The notes under the pieces are model-generated. The model was not told the DNA's origin. It ran no database searches and saw nothing but the letters and a program-made list of their open reading frames with translations. From positions 1 through 22,129 of the forward strand of contig VSQE01000038.1 of NCBI GenBank assembly GCA_009775705.1: DNA of 22,129 nucleotides, written 5' to 3'. Below, piece by piece: positions 15,138-22,129 of this stretch (position 1 is its first letter; every line of letters begins with the position of its first letter). Made by a program: the position numbers and the translations under genes. This stretch comes from Prevotellamassilia sp. (GTDB lineage: Bacteria; Bacteroidota; Bacteroidia; Bacteroidales; Bacteroidaceae).

Positions 15138-16145
15138 TCAGAGCTGGGCCAGCTTGTTTTCAGAACCCAGAACCTCTACGATTTTGTGCTCGTAAAGTTT
15201 CTTCATGTTCTCGCGAGCCGGACCAAGGTATTTGCGCGGGTCAAATTCGCCCGGTTTTTCTGCAAACACACGACGAACAGCGGCAGTCATGGCCAGACGG
15301 CTGTCAGAGTCGATGTTGATTTTGCAGACAGCGCTGGCAGCAGCCTTGCGGAGCTGCTCTTCGGGAATACCCACTGCGTTGGGGAGCTTACCGCCAAACT
15401 GGTTGATGGTATCCACTTCGTCCTGAGGAACGCTGGAGCTTCCGTGGAGCACGATGGGGAAACCGGGAAGCTGTTCCATGATGGCATCGAGCACATCGAA
15501 AGCCAAGGGAGGAGGAACAAGACGGCCCGTAGCAGGATCTACAGTACACTGCTCGGGAGTGAACTTGTATGCGCCGTGGCTGGTGCCGATAGAGATGGCA
15601 AGGCTGTCGCAACCGGTCTTGGTAACGAAGTCTACCACTTCTTCGGGCTTCGTATAGTGGCTCTCGGCATGGGAAACCTCATCCTCTACGCCGGCCAGCA
15701 CACCCAGCTCTCCTTCAACCGTCACATCAAACTGATGGGCATATTCCACTACTTTCTTGGTGAGAGCAACGTTCTCTTCGTAAGGAAGGCCGGAACCGTC
15801 GATCATCACACTGGAGAAGCCCATGTCGATGCAACTCTTGCAGGTCTCGAAAGAGTCACCGTGATCCAGATGAAGAACGATTTCGGGATGCTCGCAGCCC
15901 AATTCCTTGGCATATTCCACCGCACCTTCTGCCATGTAGCGAAGAAGGGTCTGGTTGGCATAGGCACGGGCTCCTTTGGAAACCTGAAGAATCACAGGGC
16001 TCTTCTTCTCGGAAGAAGCCTGGATGATGGCCTGGAGCTGCTCCATGTTATTGAAGTTGAAAGCAGGGATGGCATAGCCGCCGCTAATGGCTCTCTTGAA
16101 CATCTCGCGAGTGTTCACCAAGCCTAAATCTTTGTAGTTTACCAT
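15138..16145 (-). CDS. fba: Class II fructose-1,6-bisphosphate aldolase
   Basis: 335 residues from the ATG at 16145 (MVNYKDLGLVNTREMFKRA). A longer frame reaches 16211, but it would begin upstream of the promoter element, and the shorter form is the normal family start. The enzyme cleaves fructose 1,6-bisphosphate to dihydroxyacetone phosphate and glyceraldehyde 3-phosphate, and works in reverse, in cytoplasmic glycolysis and gluconeogenesis. Visible motifs are AFNFNNMEQLQAI, the metal-binding HLDHGD (His92-Asp97), VEGELG (about 143-148), SIGTSHGAYKF with His190, VLHGSSSV and INIDSDSRLA. All metal and substrate motifs are present, so it should be active. It stands alone with its own promoter and terminator, divergent from the GH16 gene. 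Confidence 0.95.
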   Translation of the reverse strand: MVNYKDLGLVNTREMFKRAISGGYAIPAFNFNNMEQLQAIIQASSEKKSPVILQVSKGARAYANQTLLRYMAEGAVEYAKELGCEHPEIVLHLDHGDSFETCKSCIDMGFSSVMIDGSGLPYEENVALTKKVVEYAHQFDVTVEGELGVLAGVEDEVSHAESHYTKPEEVVDFVTKTGCDSLAISIGTSHGAYKFTPEQCTVDPATGRLVPPPLAFDVLDAIMEQLPGFPIVLHGSSSVPQDEVDTINQFGGKLPNAVGIPEEQLRKAAASAVCKINIDSDSRLAMTAAVRRVFAEKPGEFDPRKYLGPARENMKKLYEHKIVEVLGSENKLAQL

Positions 16146-16166
16146 AATTGTAACGTTATTGATTAG

Positions 16167-16184
16167 GTGAAAAATATTTTTCAC
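16167..16184. promoter_or_regulatory. Perfect 18-bp palindrome at the aldolase transcription start
   Basis: GTGAAAAATATTTTTCAC is identical to its reverse complement. It covers the position where the minus-strand aldolase transcript should begin (about 16180) and most of the leader, 22 bp from the ATG. It could be an operator or, as RNA, a 5' stabilising hairpin. Confidence 0.45.
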
Positions 16185-16186
16185 TA

Positions 16187-16194
16187 CAAAAATA
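16187..16194 (-). promoter_or_regulatory. -7 element for the aldolase gene
   Basis: The minus strand reads TATTTTTG, an exact match. TTTC lies 19 bp upstream as a three-of-four -33. Confidence 0.55.
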
Positions 16195-16239
16195 CGATTT
16201 CTATCCGTCATACGAAAATTTAGTACCGCGTTTTTTTCC

Positions 16240-16247
16240 TATCTTTG
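16240..16247 (+). promoter_or_regulatory. -7 element for the GH16-GH2 operon
   Basis: TATCTTTG is an exact TAnnTTTG match, giving a leader of about 40 nt before the GH16 ATG. No good -33 element is seen, which is compatible with activator dependence. Confidence 0.5.
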
Positions 16248-16292
16248 CAAAACTGACCTCGTACAGACACATTTGTATATAAACTTCATACC

Positions 16293-17195
16293 ATGAAAAA
16301 AACAACTTTGAAAAACATGTCACACTCCCTACTGCCGGGACGAGGATGCAAACATCTGGCAACGGCCCTCCTGCTTTCCATTGCTACAGCCTGTCCGGCG
16401 GGAGCACAGAACGACGGATACAAACTGGTATGGCACGATGAGTTCGACACCGACGGTGCCCCCGACCCTCAAAGCTGGAGCTATGAGGAAGGTTTTGTGC
16501 GCAACCGAGAATGGCAATGGTACCAACCGGAAAACGCCTACTGCCGCGACGGGCTGCTCATCCTGACGGCGCGCAACGAGAAGCGCCCCAACCCTACCTA
16601 CAAGCCCGGCTCAAAACACTGGGGCGAACAACGTAAGGACATTGAATGCACCTCGGCCTGCGTCATCACCAAAGGAAAAAGGGAATTCCTTTACGGCCGG
16701 TTCGAGGTGCGCGCCCGCATTCCGGCAGCCCGCGGATCCTGGCCGGCCATCTGGCTCAAAGGAAGCAAATATTCCTGGCCCTCCTGCGGCGAGGTGGACA
16801 TGATGGAGTTCTATGAATACGGCGGGGTACGCTCCATTCTGGCCAATGTCTGTTGGGGAGGAGCCAAAGGCAGCAGCGCATGGAACACCCAGACACGGCC
16901 TTTCACACAATTCACAGCAAAAGATTCGCTGTGGGCCACACAATTCCACGTATGGCGCATGGACTGGGACAAAGACTACATACGCCTATATCTGGACAAC
17001 GAATTGCTGAATGAGACTCCCCTGACACGCACCGTGAACGCCACCGATGCCGCCGGAGCCGGCGACAACCCGTTCCACACACCCATGTTTCTGTTGCTCA
17101 ACCTGGCCATGGGAAGCAGCGGAGGAAAAGTGGATGCCAACGCCATGCCGATGCACTACGAAATAGACTATGTACGCGTCTATCAGAAAAAATGA
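16293..17195 (+). CDS. Secreted glycoside hydrolase family 16
   Basis: 300 residues. A long N-region precedes the hydrophobic LATALLLSIATACPAGAQ; cleavage before Gln is likely, although the ATAC could also be read as a poor lipobox. The catalytic signature GEVDMMEF (ExDxxE) supplies Glu167 as nucleophile, Asp169 and Glu172 as acid/base. Other GH16 marks are LVWHDEFDTDGAPDPQSWSYE, LYGRFEVRARIPAARGSWPAIWL and the final YEIDYVRVYQ. The family retains configuration and makes internal cuts in beta-1,3- or beta-1,4-linked glucans or galactans. The exact substrate is not readable. Candidates are laminarin-type glucans or poly-LacNAc of mucin O-glycans, the latter favoured only by nearby GH2 and GH110. 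It shares a transcript with GH2, 83 bp downstream. Confidence 0.92.
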   Translation: MKKTTLKNMSHSLLPGRGCKHLATALLLSIATACPAGAQNDGYKLVWHDEFDTDGAPDPQSWSYEEGFVRNREWQWYQPENAYCRDGLLILTARNEKRPNPTYKPGSKHWGEQRKDIECTSACVITKGKREFLYGRFEVRARIPAARGSWPAIWLKGSKYSWPSCGEVDMMEFYEYGGVRSILANVCWGGAKGSSAWNTQTRPFTQFTAKDSLWATQFHVWRMDWDKDYIRLYLDNELLNETPLTRTVNATDAAGAGDNPFHTPMFLLLNLAMGSSGGKVDANAMPMHYEIDYVRVYQKK

Positions 17196-17246
17196 TCCGT
17201 TACCAACGGTATCATGTCCGCATAAATATATAATAGTACCTATTCA

Positions 17247-17278
17247 AAATTCACTACTTTAACAACAAATTCACTACT
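17247..17278 (+). repeat. 12-nt direct repeat abutting the GH2 start codon
   Basis: AAATTCACTACT occurs at 17247-17258 and again at 17267-17278, the second copy touching the ATG, with a 20-nt period. It may be chance duplication or a translation-control element in a genus without Shine-Dalgarno sites. Confidence 0.5.
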
Positions 17279-20200
17279 ATGCTGAAACAAACCCTGCTGG
17301 TCCTGGCTGCTGCCTCGATGACGGCAACGGCGCAGGTGCCCAAAGACTTCTGGCTGAATCAGGCAATCAACCGCGTGAACTGTGAAACGCCGCGGTCCGA
17401 CTTCTTTGCTTTTGAATCGGTTGAGAAGGCTACCGCCAACAACAAACAGGCTTCCGACCGCTATCTATCGCTCGAAGGGATGTGGAAGTTCAATTTTGCC
17501 CGCCATCACGGCGATGCTCCGAAAGATTTCCAGACCGTGAACTTCGACGATTCGAAATGGAAGGATTTTCCCGTACCGGGCCTCTTCGAGATAAACGGCT
17601 ACGGCGATGCCACCTACAAGAACGTAGGCTATGCCTGGGCTACCCAGTTCCGAAACAACCCGCCCTACGTGGAAGAGAAAAACAACTACACCGGATCGTA
17701 CCGCAAGACGGTGGAGATTCCGGCCTCATGGCGCGGTGAACGCATTTACATGCACGTAGGATCCGCCACATCTAACCTTGCCTTGTGGGTGAACGGAAAA
17801 TTCGTAGGTTACTCGGAAGACAGCAAGGTGGCCGCCGAATTCGATCTGACCAAATATCTGACGCCGGGAAAAAAGAATCTCATCGCCATGCAGGTGATGC
17901 GCTGGTGCGACGGATCGTACATGGAGGATCAGGACTTCTGGCGCCTCACGGGTATCGCCCGCGAGGTTTATCTCTATGCACGCCCGGAAAGCCACATCGC
18001 CGACGTATTTATCACACCGGACCTGACCAACAGCTATAAGGACGGCGTTCTCGACATCCGGATCGAGACCGCAAAAGCCAAAGGCAAGACAGTGGAACTT
18101 TCCCTGCTGGACGCCAACGGCAAGGCCGTAAGACAGGAGCAAAAAGCCATTCCGTCCGACGGAAAGATTTTGCTGAAGATGAACGTGGAGAATCCACGGA
18201 AATGGACGGCAGAGACTCCTTCCCTCTACACCCTGCGCATTGATCTGAAAGACAAGAAAGGCATAGTCGAGAGCCTTACGCAACAAGTGGGGTTCCGCAA
18301 AGTGGAAATCAAGAACGGGCAATTCCTGGTCAACGGCTGCCCCGTACTCATCAAGGGTGCGGACCGGCACGAACTGGATCCGCTGACGGGCTACGTGGTG
18401 AGCACAGACCGCATGGTGCAAGACATCAGGCTGATGAAGGAACACAACATCAACGCCGTGCGCACCAGCCACTATCCCAACGATCCCCGCTGGTATGACT
18501 TGTGCGACCAATACGGCATCTATGTCGTGGCCGAAGCAAATCTGGAAAGTCATGGCATGGGCTATGGTGACAAGACGCTGGCCAAAGTACCTTCTTGGGA
18601 ACAGACCCATCTTGAACGCAACCGCAATAATGTATACGTATTGAAAAACCACCCCTGCATCGTCACCTGGAGTTTGGGCAACGAGGCTGGCTACGGTCCG
18701 AATTTCGAGAAGGCCTACGACATGGTAAAAGCCTACGATCCGAGCAGGCCGGTACAGTACGAGCGCGCCGGTCTGGCACGCGGCACGGACATCTACTGTC
18801 CGATGTACCTGCCCTACCAGCACTGCGAGAACTATGCCAAAAGCGACGAGCAGCGTCCCCTCATCCAATGCGAATATGCCCATGCCATGGGTAACTCGAT
18901 GGGAGGATTCCGGGAATACTGGGAACTGGTGCGCAAATATCCCAAATATCAGGGCGGATTCATCTGGGACTTCGTAGACCAGGGACTGCGTGTGAAAAAC
19001 AAAGAAGGCAAAGACATCTATGCCTATGGCGGTGACTTCGGACGCTATCCGGCCAGCGACCACAACTTCAATTGTAACGGTCTGATGAATCCGGACCGGA
19101 AGCCCAATCCGCATGCGGCCGAGGTGCGCTATCATTACCAGAACATCTGGACCCAACTGACGGACACGACCCAGGGAGAACTGGAAATCTTCAACGAGAA
19201 CTTCTTCACGAATCTCGACAACACGGAACTGCACTGGACTTTGCTGGAAAACGGCACCGTTCGAGCACAAGGAACTGTAGGCAGCCTCGACATGGCCCCG
19301 CAGCAACGCAAGATAATCCGCCTGCAAGGGTTCCCGGCCGTCAACACGGACCAGGAAACGGTGCTGAACGTAGAGTATCTGCTAAAGCAAGCCGAACCGC
19401 TCCTTCCGAAAAACTATGTCATCGCCCGCCAACAGTTTATACTCACTCCCTACCGTTTTGCTTCTGCCACCGACGTGCAACCGGCACCTACCGCTTCGGC
19501 CGGTGTGCTGAAAGAAGAGCAGCTGGCCTGCCTCACGCTCTCGGCCGGCCGCATGAGCATTACATTCAACAAAAATACGGGATGGATGGACTATCTCGAC
19601 ATTGACGGACAGCCGGTGTTCGAGAAAGGATTCTCCCTGAAACCCGACTTCTGGCGCGCCACTACCGATAACGATTACGGAGCCGGCATCCAGCACAAAC
19701 TGGCTGCATGGAAACAGCCCGAGATGAAACTGATATCACTCACTGATTCGGCAAAAGGCGGCATGCACACCGTAACCGCACGCTACGAGATGCCGGGAGT
19801 GAAAGCCAACCTGCAACTGGCCTACACGCTTACGGCGGACGGCAAGCTCATCATCAATCAGAAACTCGACGTTGACGAAAACGCACAACAGCAGCCACAA
19901 CTTCCACGCTTCGGCATGCAGCTGGTAATGCCGGAAACATTCCGCCGCATCCGCTATTACGGCCGCGGTCCCGTAGAAAACTACATCGACCGCCACGACT
20001 CGGAATTCATCGGGCTTTACACCCAGAACGTCTCCGACCAGTACTGGGGCTATGTACGCCCACAGGAGAGCGGGAACCATACGGACATACGCTGGTGGGA
20101 AGTTCTGGATGAAAACAGCGGAAAAGGATTGAAGTTCTACGGTATCTCCGCACCGCTGGAATGCAGTTCACTGAACTACCTTACAGAGGATCTGGACGAC

Positions 20201-20392
20201 GGACCGCAAAAGGATGCACACCAGTCCCACTCAGGCGATCTGACTTCCCGTCCCTTCACCGCCGTACACATATCCGACCGCCAGATGGGCCTCGGCTGCA
20301 TCGACTCATGGGGAGCCTGGCCGCTCTCTAAATATCGGATTCCATATTCCGACCAGACTTTCACTTTCGTGATCGAAGCCACCGGAAAGTAA
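17279..20392 (+). CDS. Secreted GH2 beta-galactosidase, LacZ-type architecture
   Basis: 1037 residues. Signal peptide MLKQTLLVLAAASMTATAQ. Domains in order: GH2 jelly-roll sugar-binding domain (about 55-230), immunoglobulin-like domain (about 235-335), TIM barrel (about 340-625), a linking beta domain, and a Bgal_small_N-type C-terminal domain (about 760-1030). The barrel carries LIKGADRHELDP, the acid/base Glu469 in WSLGNEAGYG and the nucleophile Glu532 in QCEYAHAMGNS. The length matches LacZ-like Bacteroides enzymes. It removes terminal beta-linked galactose in the periplasm or outside. It lies 83 bp after GH16 with no promoter between; a hairpin overlaps the GH16 stop (17192-17215). GH16 producing oligosaccharides and GH2 trimming them is a natural pairing, though inferred. 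A strong terminator follows. Confidence 0.95.
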   Translation: MLKQTLLVLAAASMTATAQVPKDFWLNQAINRVNCETPRSDFFAFESVEKATANNKQASDRYLSLEGMWKFNFARHHGDAPKDFQTVNFDDSKWKDFPVPGLFEINGYGDATYKNVGYAWATQFRNNPPYVEEKNNYTGSYRKTVEIPASWRGERIYMHVGSATSNLALWVNGKFVGYSEDSKVAAEFDLTKYLTPGKKNLIAMQVMRWCDGSYMEDQDFWRLTGIAREVYLYARPESHIADVFITPDLTNSYKDGVLDIRIETAKAKGKTVELSLLDANGKAVRQEQKAIPSDGKILLKMNVENPRKWTAETPSLYTLRIDLKDKKGIVESLTQQVGFRKVEIKNGQFLVNGCPVLIKGADRHELDPLTGYVVSTDRMVQDIRLMKEHNINAVRTSHYPNDPRWYDLCDQYGIYVVAEANLESHGMGYGDKTLAKVPSWEQTHLERNRNNVYVLKNHPCIVTWSLGNEAGYGPNFEKAYDMVKAYDPSRPVQYERAGLARGTDIYCPMYLPYQHCENYAKSDEQRPLIQCEYAHAMGNSMGGFREYWELVRKYPKYQGGFIWDFVDQGLRVKNKEGKDIYAYGGDFGRYPASDHNFNCNGLMNPDRKPNPHAAEVRYHYQNIWTQLTDTTQGELEIFNENFFTNLDNTELHWTLLENGTVRAQGTVGSLDMAPQQRKIIRLQGFPAVNTDQETVLNVEYLLKQAEPLLPKNYVIARQQFILTPYRFASATDVQPAPTASAGVLKEEQLACLTLSAGRMSITFNKNTGWMDYLDIDGQPVFEKGFSLKPDFWRATTDNDYGAGIQHKLAAWKQPEMKLISLTDSAKGGMHTVTARYEMPGVKANLQLAYTLTADGKLIINQKLDVDENAQQQPQLPRFGMQLVMPETFRRIRYYGRGPVENYIDRHDSEFIGLYTQNVSDQYWGYVRPQESGNHTDIRWWEVLDENSGKGLKFYGISAPLECSSLNYLTEDLDDGPQKDAHQSHSGDLTSRPFTAVHISDRQMGLGCIDSWGAWPLSKYRIPYSDQTFTFVIEATGK

Positions 20393-20425
20393 AAACCGGC
20401 CCACAGACAGCAGGAAAAACAACAG

Positions 20426-20466
20426 AAATGCACTCTGGAGCGATGATTCTCCAGAGTGCATTTTTC
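20426..20466 (+). terminator. Terminator of the GH16-GH2 operon
   Basis: A perfect 15-bp stem, AAATGCACTCTGGAG (20426-20440) with CTCCAGAGTGCATTT (20449-20463), 8-nt loop, ending in five T. Confidence 0.9.
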
Positions 20467-20565
20467 GATGGTTCACAATCGGGAACAGCTTCGGAGCCAC
20501 CATCAGAATAAAACTATTATTACTGTCCGCCAAACCATAAAGATTTCATTCCAAATTCATGAAAG

Positions 20566-20772
20566 TCAGAAATTTTGCTTATTTTTTTGCGTCTGACAAG
20601 CCTCCTCTTTAACATTCAAGGCTTTCGGCGGAGAGTCTGCGGCCTCAGTAAACATGATTTGAAGGTCTGCATCGGGTTGATGGAGGAACTTTTCCTGATT
20701 CAGGTATTTCCAGCCGATTTCAACTATATTTTTTTCGCGCTCCGGCGATTTTATCAACAGACCATAAGACAT
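20566..20772 (-). CDS. Doubtful small ORF, 68 residues
   Basis: From ATG 20772 the frame reads MSYGLLIKSPEREKNIVEIG and ends in CQTQKNKQNF. It is charged, with no signal, membrane segment or cysteine motif, and I do not recognise it. The frame stays open upstream to 20925, but that part (FYKACQNFYKACKTFYMPCK) is simply the dyad array at 20793-20853 being read through, so it is not taken as coding. It could be a real small protein whose promoter region holds the array, the end of a decayed gene, or part of a dispersed non-coding element. No -7 element was found. Confidence is low. Confidence 0.25.
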   Translation of the reverse strand: MSYGLLIKSPEREKNIVEIGWKYLNQEKFLHQPDADLQIMFTEAADSPPKALNVKEEACQTQKNKQNF

Positions 20773-20792
20773 AAGAAATGAGTATATGAAAT

Positions 20793-20853
20793 TTTTACAA
20801 GGCATGTAAAAAGTTTTACATGCCTTGTAAAAGTTTTGACACGCCTTGTAAAA
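20793..20853. repeat. Array of three TTTTACA-N5-TGTAAAA dyads
   Basis: Units lie at 20793-20811, 20814-20832 and 20834-20853, a period of 20-21 bp. Units 1 and 2 each have perfect 7-bp arms, TTTTACA and TGTAAAA, and their centres (AGGCA, TGCCT) are reverse complements, so the two also form one perfect 19-bp inverted repeat with a 2-nt gap. Unit 3 has TTTTGACA in its left arm. A half unit, TTTTACATGCCTTTATTTA, recurs at 20990-21008. Confidence 0.75.
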
Positions 20854-21041
20854 AAACGGCGAGATATTTCTATTTGCCGGTCCCCATAAACATATTCCAC
20901 TAAAAAGTTCTGCGGACAGTAACATAAAACTATATGGGTACTGACGTAGATGCTATGGATGCAGCATTCACAGGGTACCCGGAATAAACTTTTACATGCC
21001 TTTATTTATAACTGCACACTTCCGAAAACGGCAGAACCATA

Positions 21042-21067
21042 ATAGAGCCGCGATGCCGCGGCTCTAT
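21042..21067. terminator. Perfect 11-bp hairpin downstream of the XRE gene
   Basis: ATAGAGCCGCG (21042-21052) and CGCGGCTCTAT (21057-21067) with an ATGC loop. It lies 45 bp beyond the XRE stop. No T-run follows directly on either strand, so terminator function is only probable. Confidence 0.4.
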
Positions 21068-21111
21068 ACGAAGAAATCCTTTTTCAGAGATCTATCTGAC
21101 CGGTCTGACCC

Positions 21112-21645
21112 TCATTTGCCGGACGGGACAAACGCCTCGTATGTTCCATCATCGAAAAAAACGCGGATTTCTTTAATCTTACGAATATATTTGTCAATAT
21201 TTTTCACATTATTCTCAACACTGCCACCCGCTCTTCTGTTTGTTGGCTTCTCGCATCGGGAATTAACCGGCTGCTGGCAGGAAGTCTCCCCGGCAGCAGG
21301 AAGATCATACAACGGATCGTCCTCAAACATCAAAGACATTCCACCTCCGTTCATGCTTTCTGTATTCCTCACACCTCCATCAAGATGACTGACGGATGCA
21401 GGCAATTCCGCCTCCCCGCCATCAGTCTCGGGCAGACGCTCCTGCATTTCTCCTTCACCAAAAAGCAGCCAGTTCACATTTACTTGAGGAAATGCACGGT
21501 GAATGGCCTGCACATGATTATTGGTCGGCTTCGTCCGTCCCTTAAAAATACTCGACAATGATGCCGGAGAAATTCCCAACTTCATTGCAAAATCTTGCTG
21601 CAACATTCCTGCCTGTTCCATGACCTGCCTGATTCGTTCTTTCAT
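21112..21645 (-). CDS. XRE-type helix-turn-helix regulator
   Basis: 177 residues. The N-terminal 1-65 is a Cro/CI-like domain: MKERIRQVMEQAGMLQQDFAMKLGISPASLSSIFKGRTKPTNNHVQAIH, with the helix-turn-helix about 16-40. The section FPQVNVNWLLFGEGEM is common in Bacteroidales members. A long low-complexity linker rich in Gly, Ser and Glu (about 70-145) follows. The C-terminal tail KNIDKYIRKIKEIRVFFDDGTYEAFVPSGK is compact and charged, and I recall it as conserved in this group; it may be the sensing or partner-binding part. No signal or membrane segment is seen. It is flanked on both sides by AT-rich DNA carrying TTTACA/TGTAAA dyads, possible binding sites. The target genes are not evident. Confidence 0.88.
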   Translation of the reverse strand: MKERIRQVMEQAGMLQQDFAMKLGISPASLSSIFKGRTKPTNNHVQAIHRAFPQVNVNWLLFGEGEMQERLPETDGGEAELPASVSHLDGGVRNTESMNGGGMSLMFEDDPLYDLPAAGETSCQQPVNSRCEKPTNRRAGGSVENNVKNIDKYIRKIKEIRVFFDDGTYEAFVPSGK

Positions 21646-21828
21646 ATATATACTTTTCGTTTTACTCAGTCATAATTCTATCATCGGTGTACCCTTCTCA
21701 CTCAGCAGAACTTTGGGAACAAATTTCCATTCCGCCCAACCCGTCATCTCTAAAAAACGATTTTTTTATACGGATCAGGACATCGATGCCCAAAATCCAA
21801 TAAAAACCCCATTCCACCAAAGGATATA

Positions 21829-21860
21829 CAAAAGTAAAAAAACTTTTTCATATAGACAAC
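21829..21860 (-). promoter_or_regulatory. Candidate promoter for the XRE gene
   Basis: The minus strand has TACTTTTG (21829-21836), an exact -7 match, and GTTG at a 20-bp spacing (21857-21860). It predicts a leader of about 177 nt ahead of the XRE ATG at 21645. Confidence 0.45.
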
Positions 21861-21911
21861 AATTGTAAATAACAAAGTCAAAAGCTAATCAAGATTTGAA
21901 AATTTACAATT
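21861..21911. repeat. 10-bp inverted repeat upstream of the XRE gene
   Basis: AATTGTAAAT (21861-21870) and ATTTACAATT (21902-21911) are exact reverse complements, 31 bp apart, directly upstream of the candidate XRE promoter. The half site TTTACA is shared with the dyad array on the other side of the gene. Confidence 0.5.
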
Positions 21912-22129
21912 TAATAAACCACTAAAGAAGCATTCATGATATATATACATTTACGAATGTTGATTGGAGAATCAACCCTCTAAACTCCTACAATAAATTA
22001 CATAAATATACTGGTTATCTGAATATAACTATATAATATCAAAGTGAATTTTCTTCAATTTTAAGCCCTATGCCGAAATTTCCTTTCATTTTATTCAATA
22101 AGCATAAATAAAACAGATTATATATCTGA

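Larger units (their letters stand above)
20467..21111. other. Intergenic region between the GH2 terminator and the XRE gene
   Basis: About 645 bp with falling GC. It holds the doubtful 68-residue ORF, the dyad array, the half dyad at 20990-21008 and a GC-rich hairpin at 21042-21067. No other gene, tRNA or mobile-element end is seen. Confidence 0.6.
21646..22129. other. AT-rich gene-free end of the window
   Basis: About 480 bp, markedly more AT-rich than the rest. Apart from the candidate XRE promoter and the 10-bp inverted repeat it holds a small hairpin, GTTGATT/AATCAAC (21959-21976). No ORF on either strand looks coding. Such AT-rich gaps often precede acquired loci, but what lies beyond is not visible. 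Confidence 0.6.

Noticed and set aside
15186..16127. 313-residue plus-strand open frame inside the aldolase gene
   Set aside because: It is antisense to an intact aldolase and has no recognisable protein features.
16146..16211. Longer start for the aldolase
   Set aside because: It would include the -7 element and the 18-bp palindrome; family members start at MVNYKDLGL.
17726..19327. 533-residue minus-strand open frame inside GH2
   Set aside because: It lies wholly antisense to the GH2 barrel, whose motifs and active-site glutamates are clear. The frame is open because of codon bias on the real strand.
20793..21008. CRISPR array
   Set aside because: The units are palindromic, only 20-21 bp apart with no spacers, and no cas gene is present.
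21861..21911. Invertible promoter as in Bacteroides capsule loci
   Set aside because: The arms are only 10 bp and no recombinase gene is in the window; the segment between them carries no clear promoter.

Overview
The window looks like chromosome from a gut Bacteroidales, most likely Bacteroides or a close relative. The protein families point there (DUF4831, DUF4827, GH110, archaeal-type ProRS, the short XRE regulator). So do the promoters, which fit the Bacteroides consensus TTTG-N19-21-TAnnTTTG, and the absence of Shine-Dalgarno sites. Base composition is near half GC by eye for most of the window, with AT-rich gaps. No rRNA, tRNA, insertion sequence, CRISPR array or phage module was seen.

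Layout. 1-4168 (+): the 3' part of a bifunctional NAD(P)HX repair enzyme, a DUF4831 periplasmic protein, and a secreted GH110 alpha-1,3-galactosidase followed by a clear terminator. 4169-4722: a gene-free stretch crowded with hairpins, an orphan promoter-plus-terminator and an imperfect tandem repeat. 4723-7050: an OmpA-like glycine-zipper lipoprotein (-) divergent from proS (+). 7335-8474 (+): a membrane acyltransferase 3. 8494-12042 (-): a compact apparent operon of a DUF4827 lipoprotein, a U32/DUF3656 RlhA-like protein and a membrane lipoprotein with a zinc ribbon. 12224-13117 (-): a radical SAM protein, divergent from an HxlR - GNAT - tautomerase - GrpB run (13253-14904, +). The tautomerase is frameshifted and its stop is missing, so its remnant is in frame with GrpB. 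15138-16145 (-): class II fructose-bisphosphate aldolase. 16293-20392 (+): secreted GH16 and GH2 enzymes, with a strong terminator. 20467-22129: AT-rich, holding an array of TTTTACA-N5-TGTAAAA dyads, a doubtful small ORF and an XRE regulator (-).

How the genes fit together. Housekeeping genes (NAD(P)HX repair, proS, aldolase, RlhA-like) are mixed with glycan-degrading enzymes. GH110, GH16 and GH2 are all predicted to be exported and together would suit host galactosylated glycans, but there is no SusC/SusD pair or sensor here, so this is not a classical polysaccharide utilisation locus. I see no convincing new defence or mobile system. The best leads are the frameshifted tautomerase/GrpB junction, the dyad array beside the XRE gene, the orphan roughly 45-nt transcription unit after GH110, and the perfect 18-bp palindrome at the predicted start of aldolase transcription.
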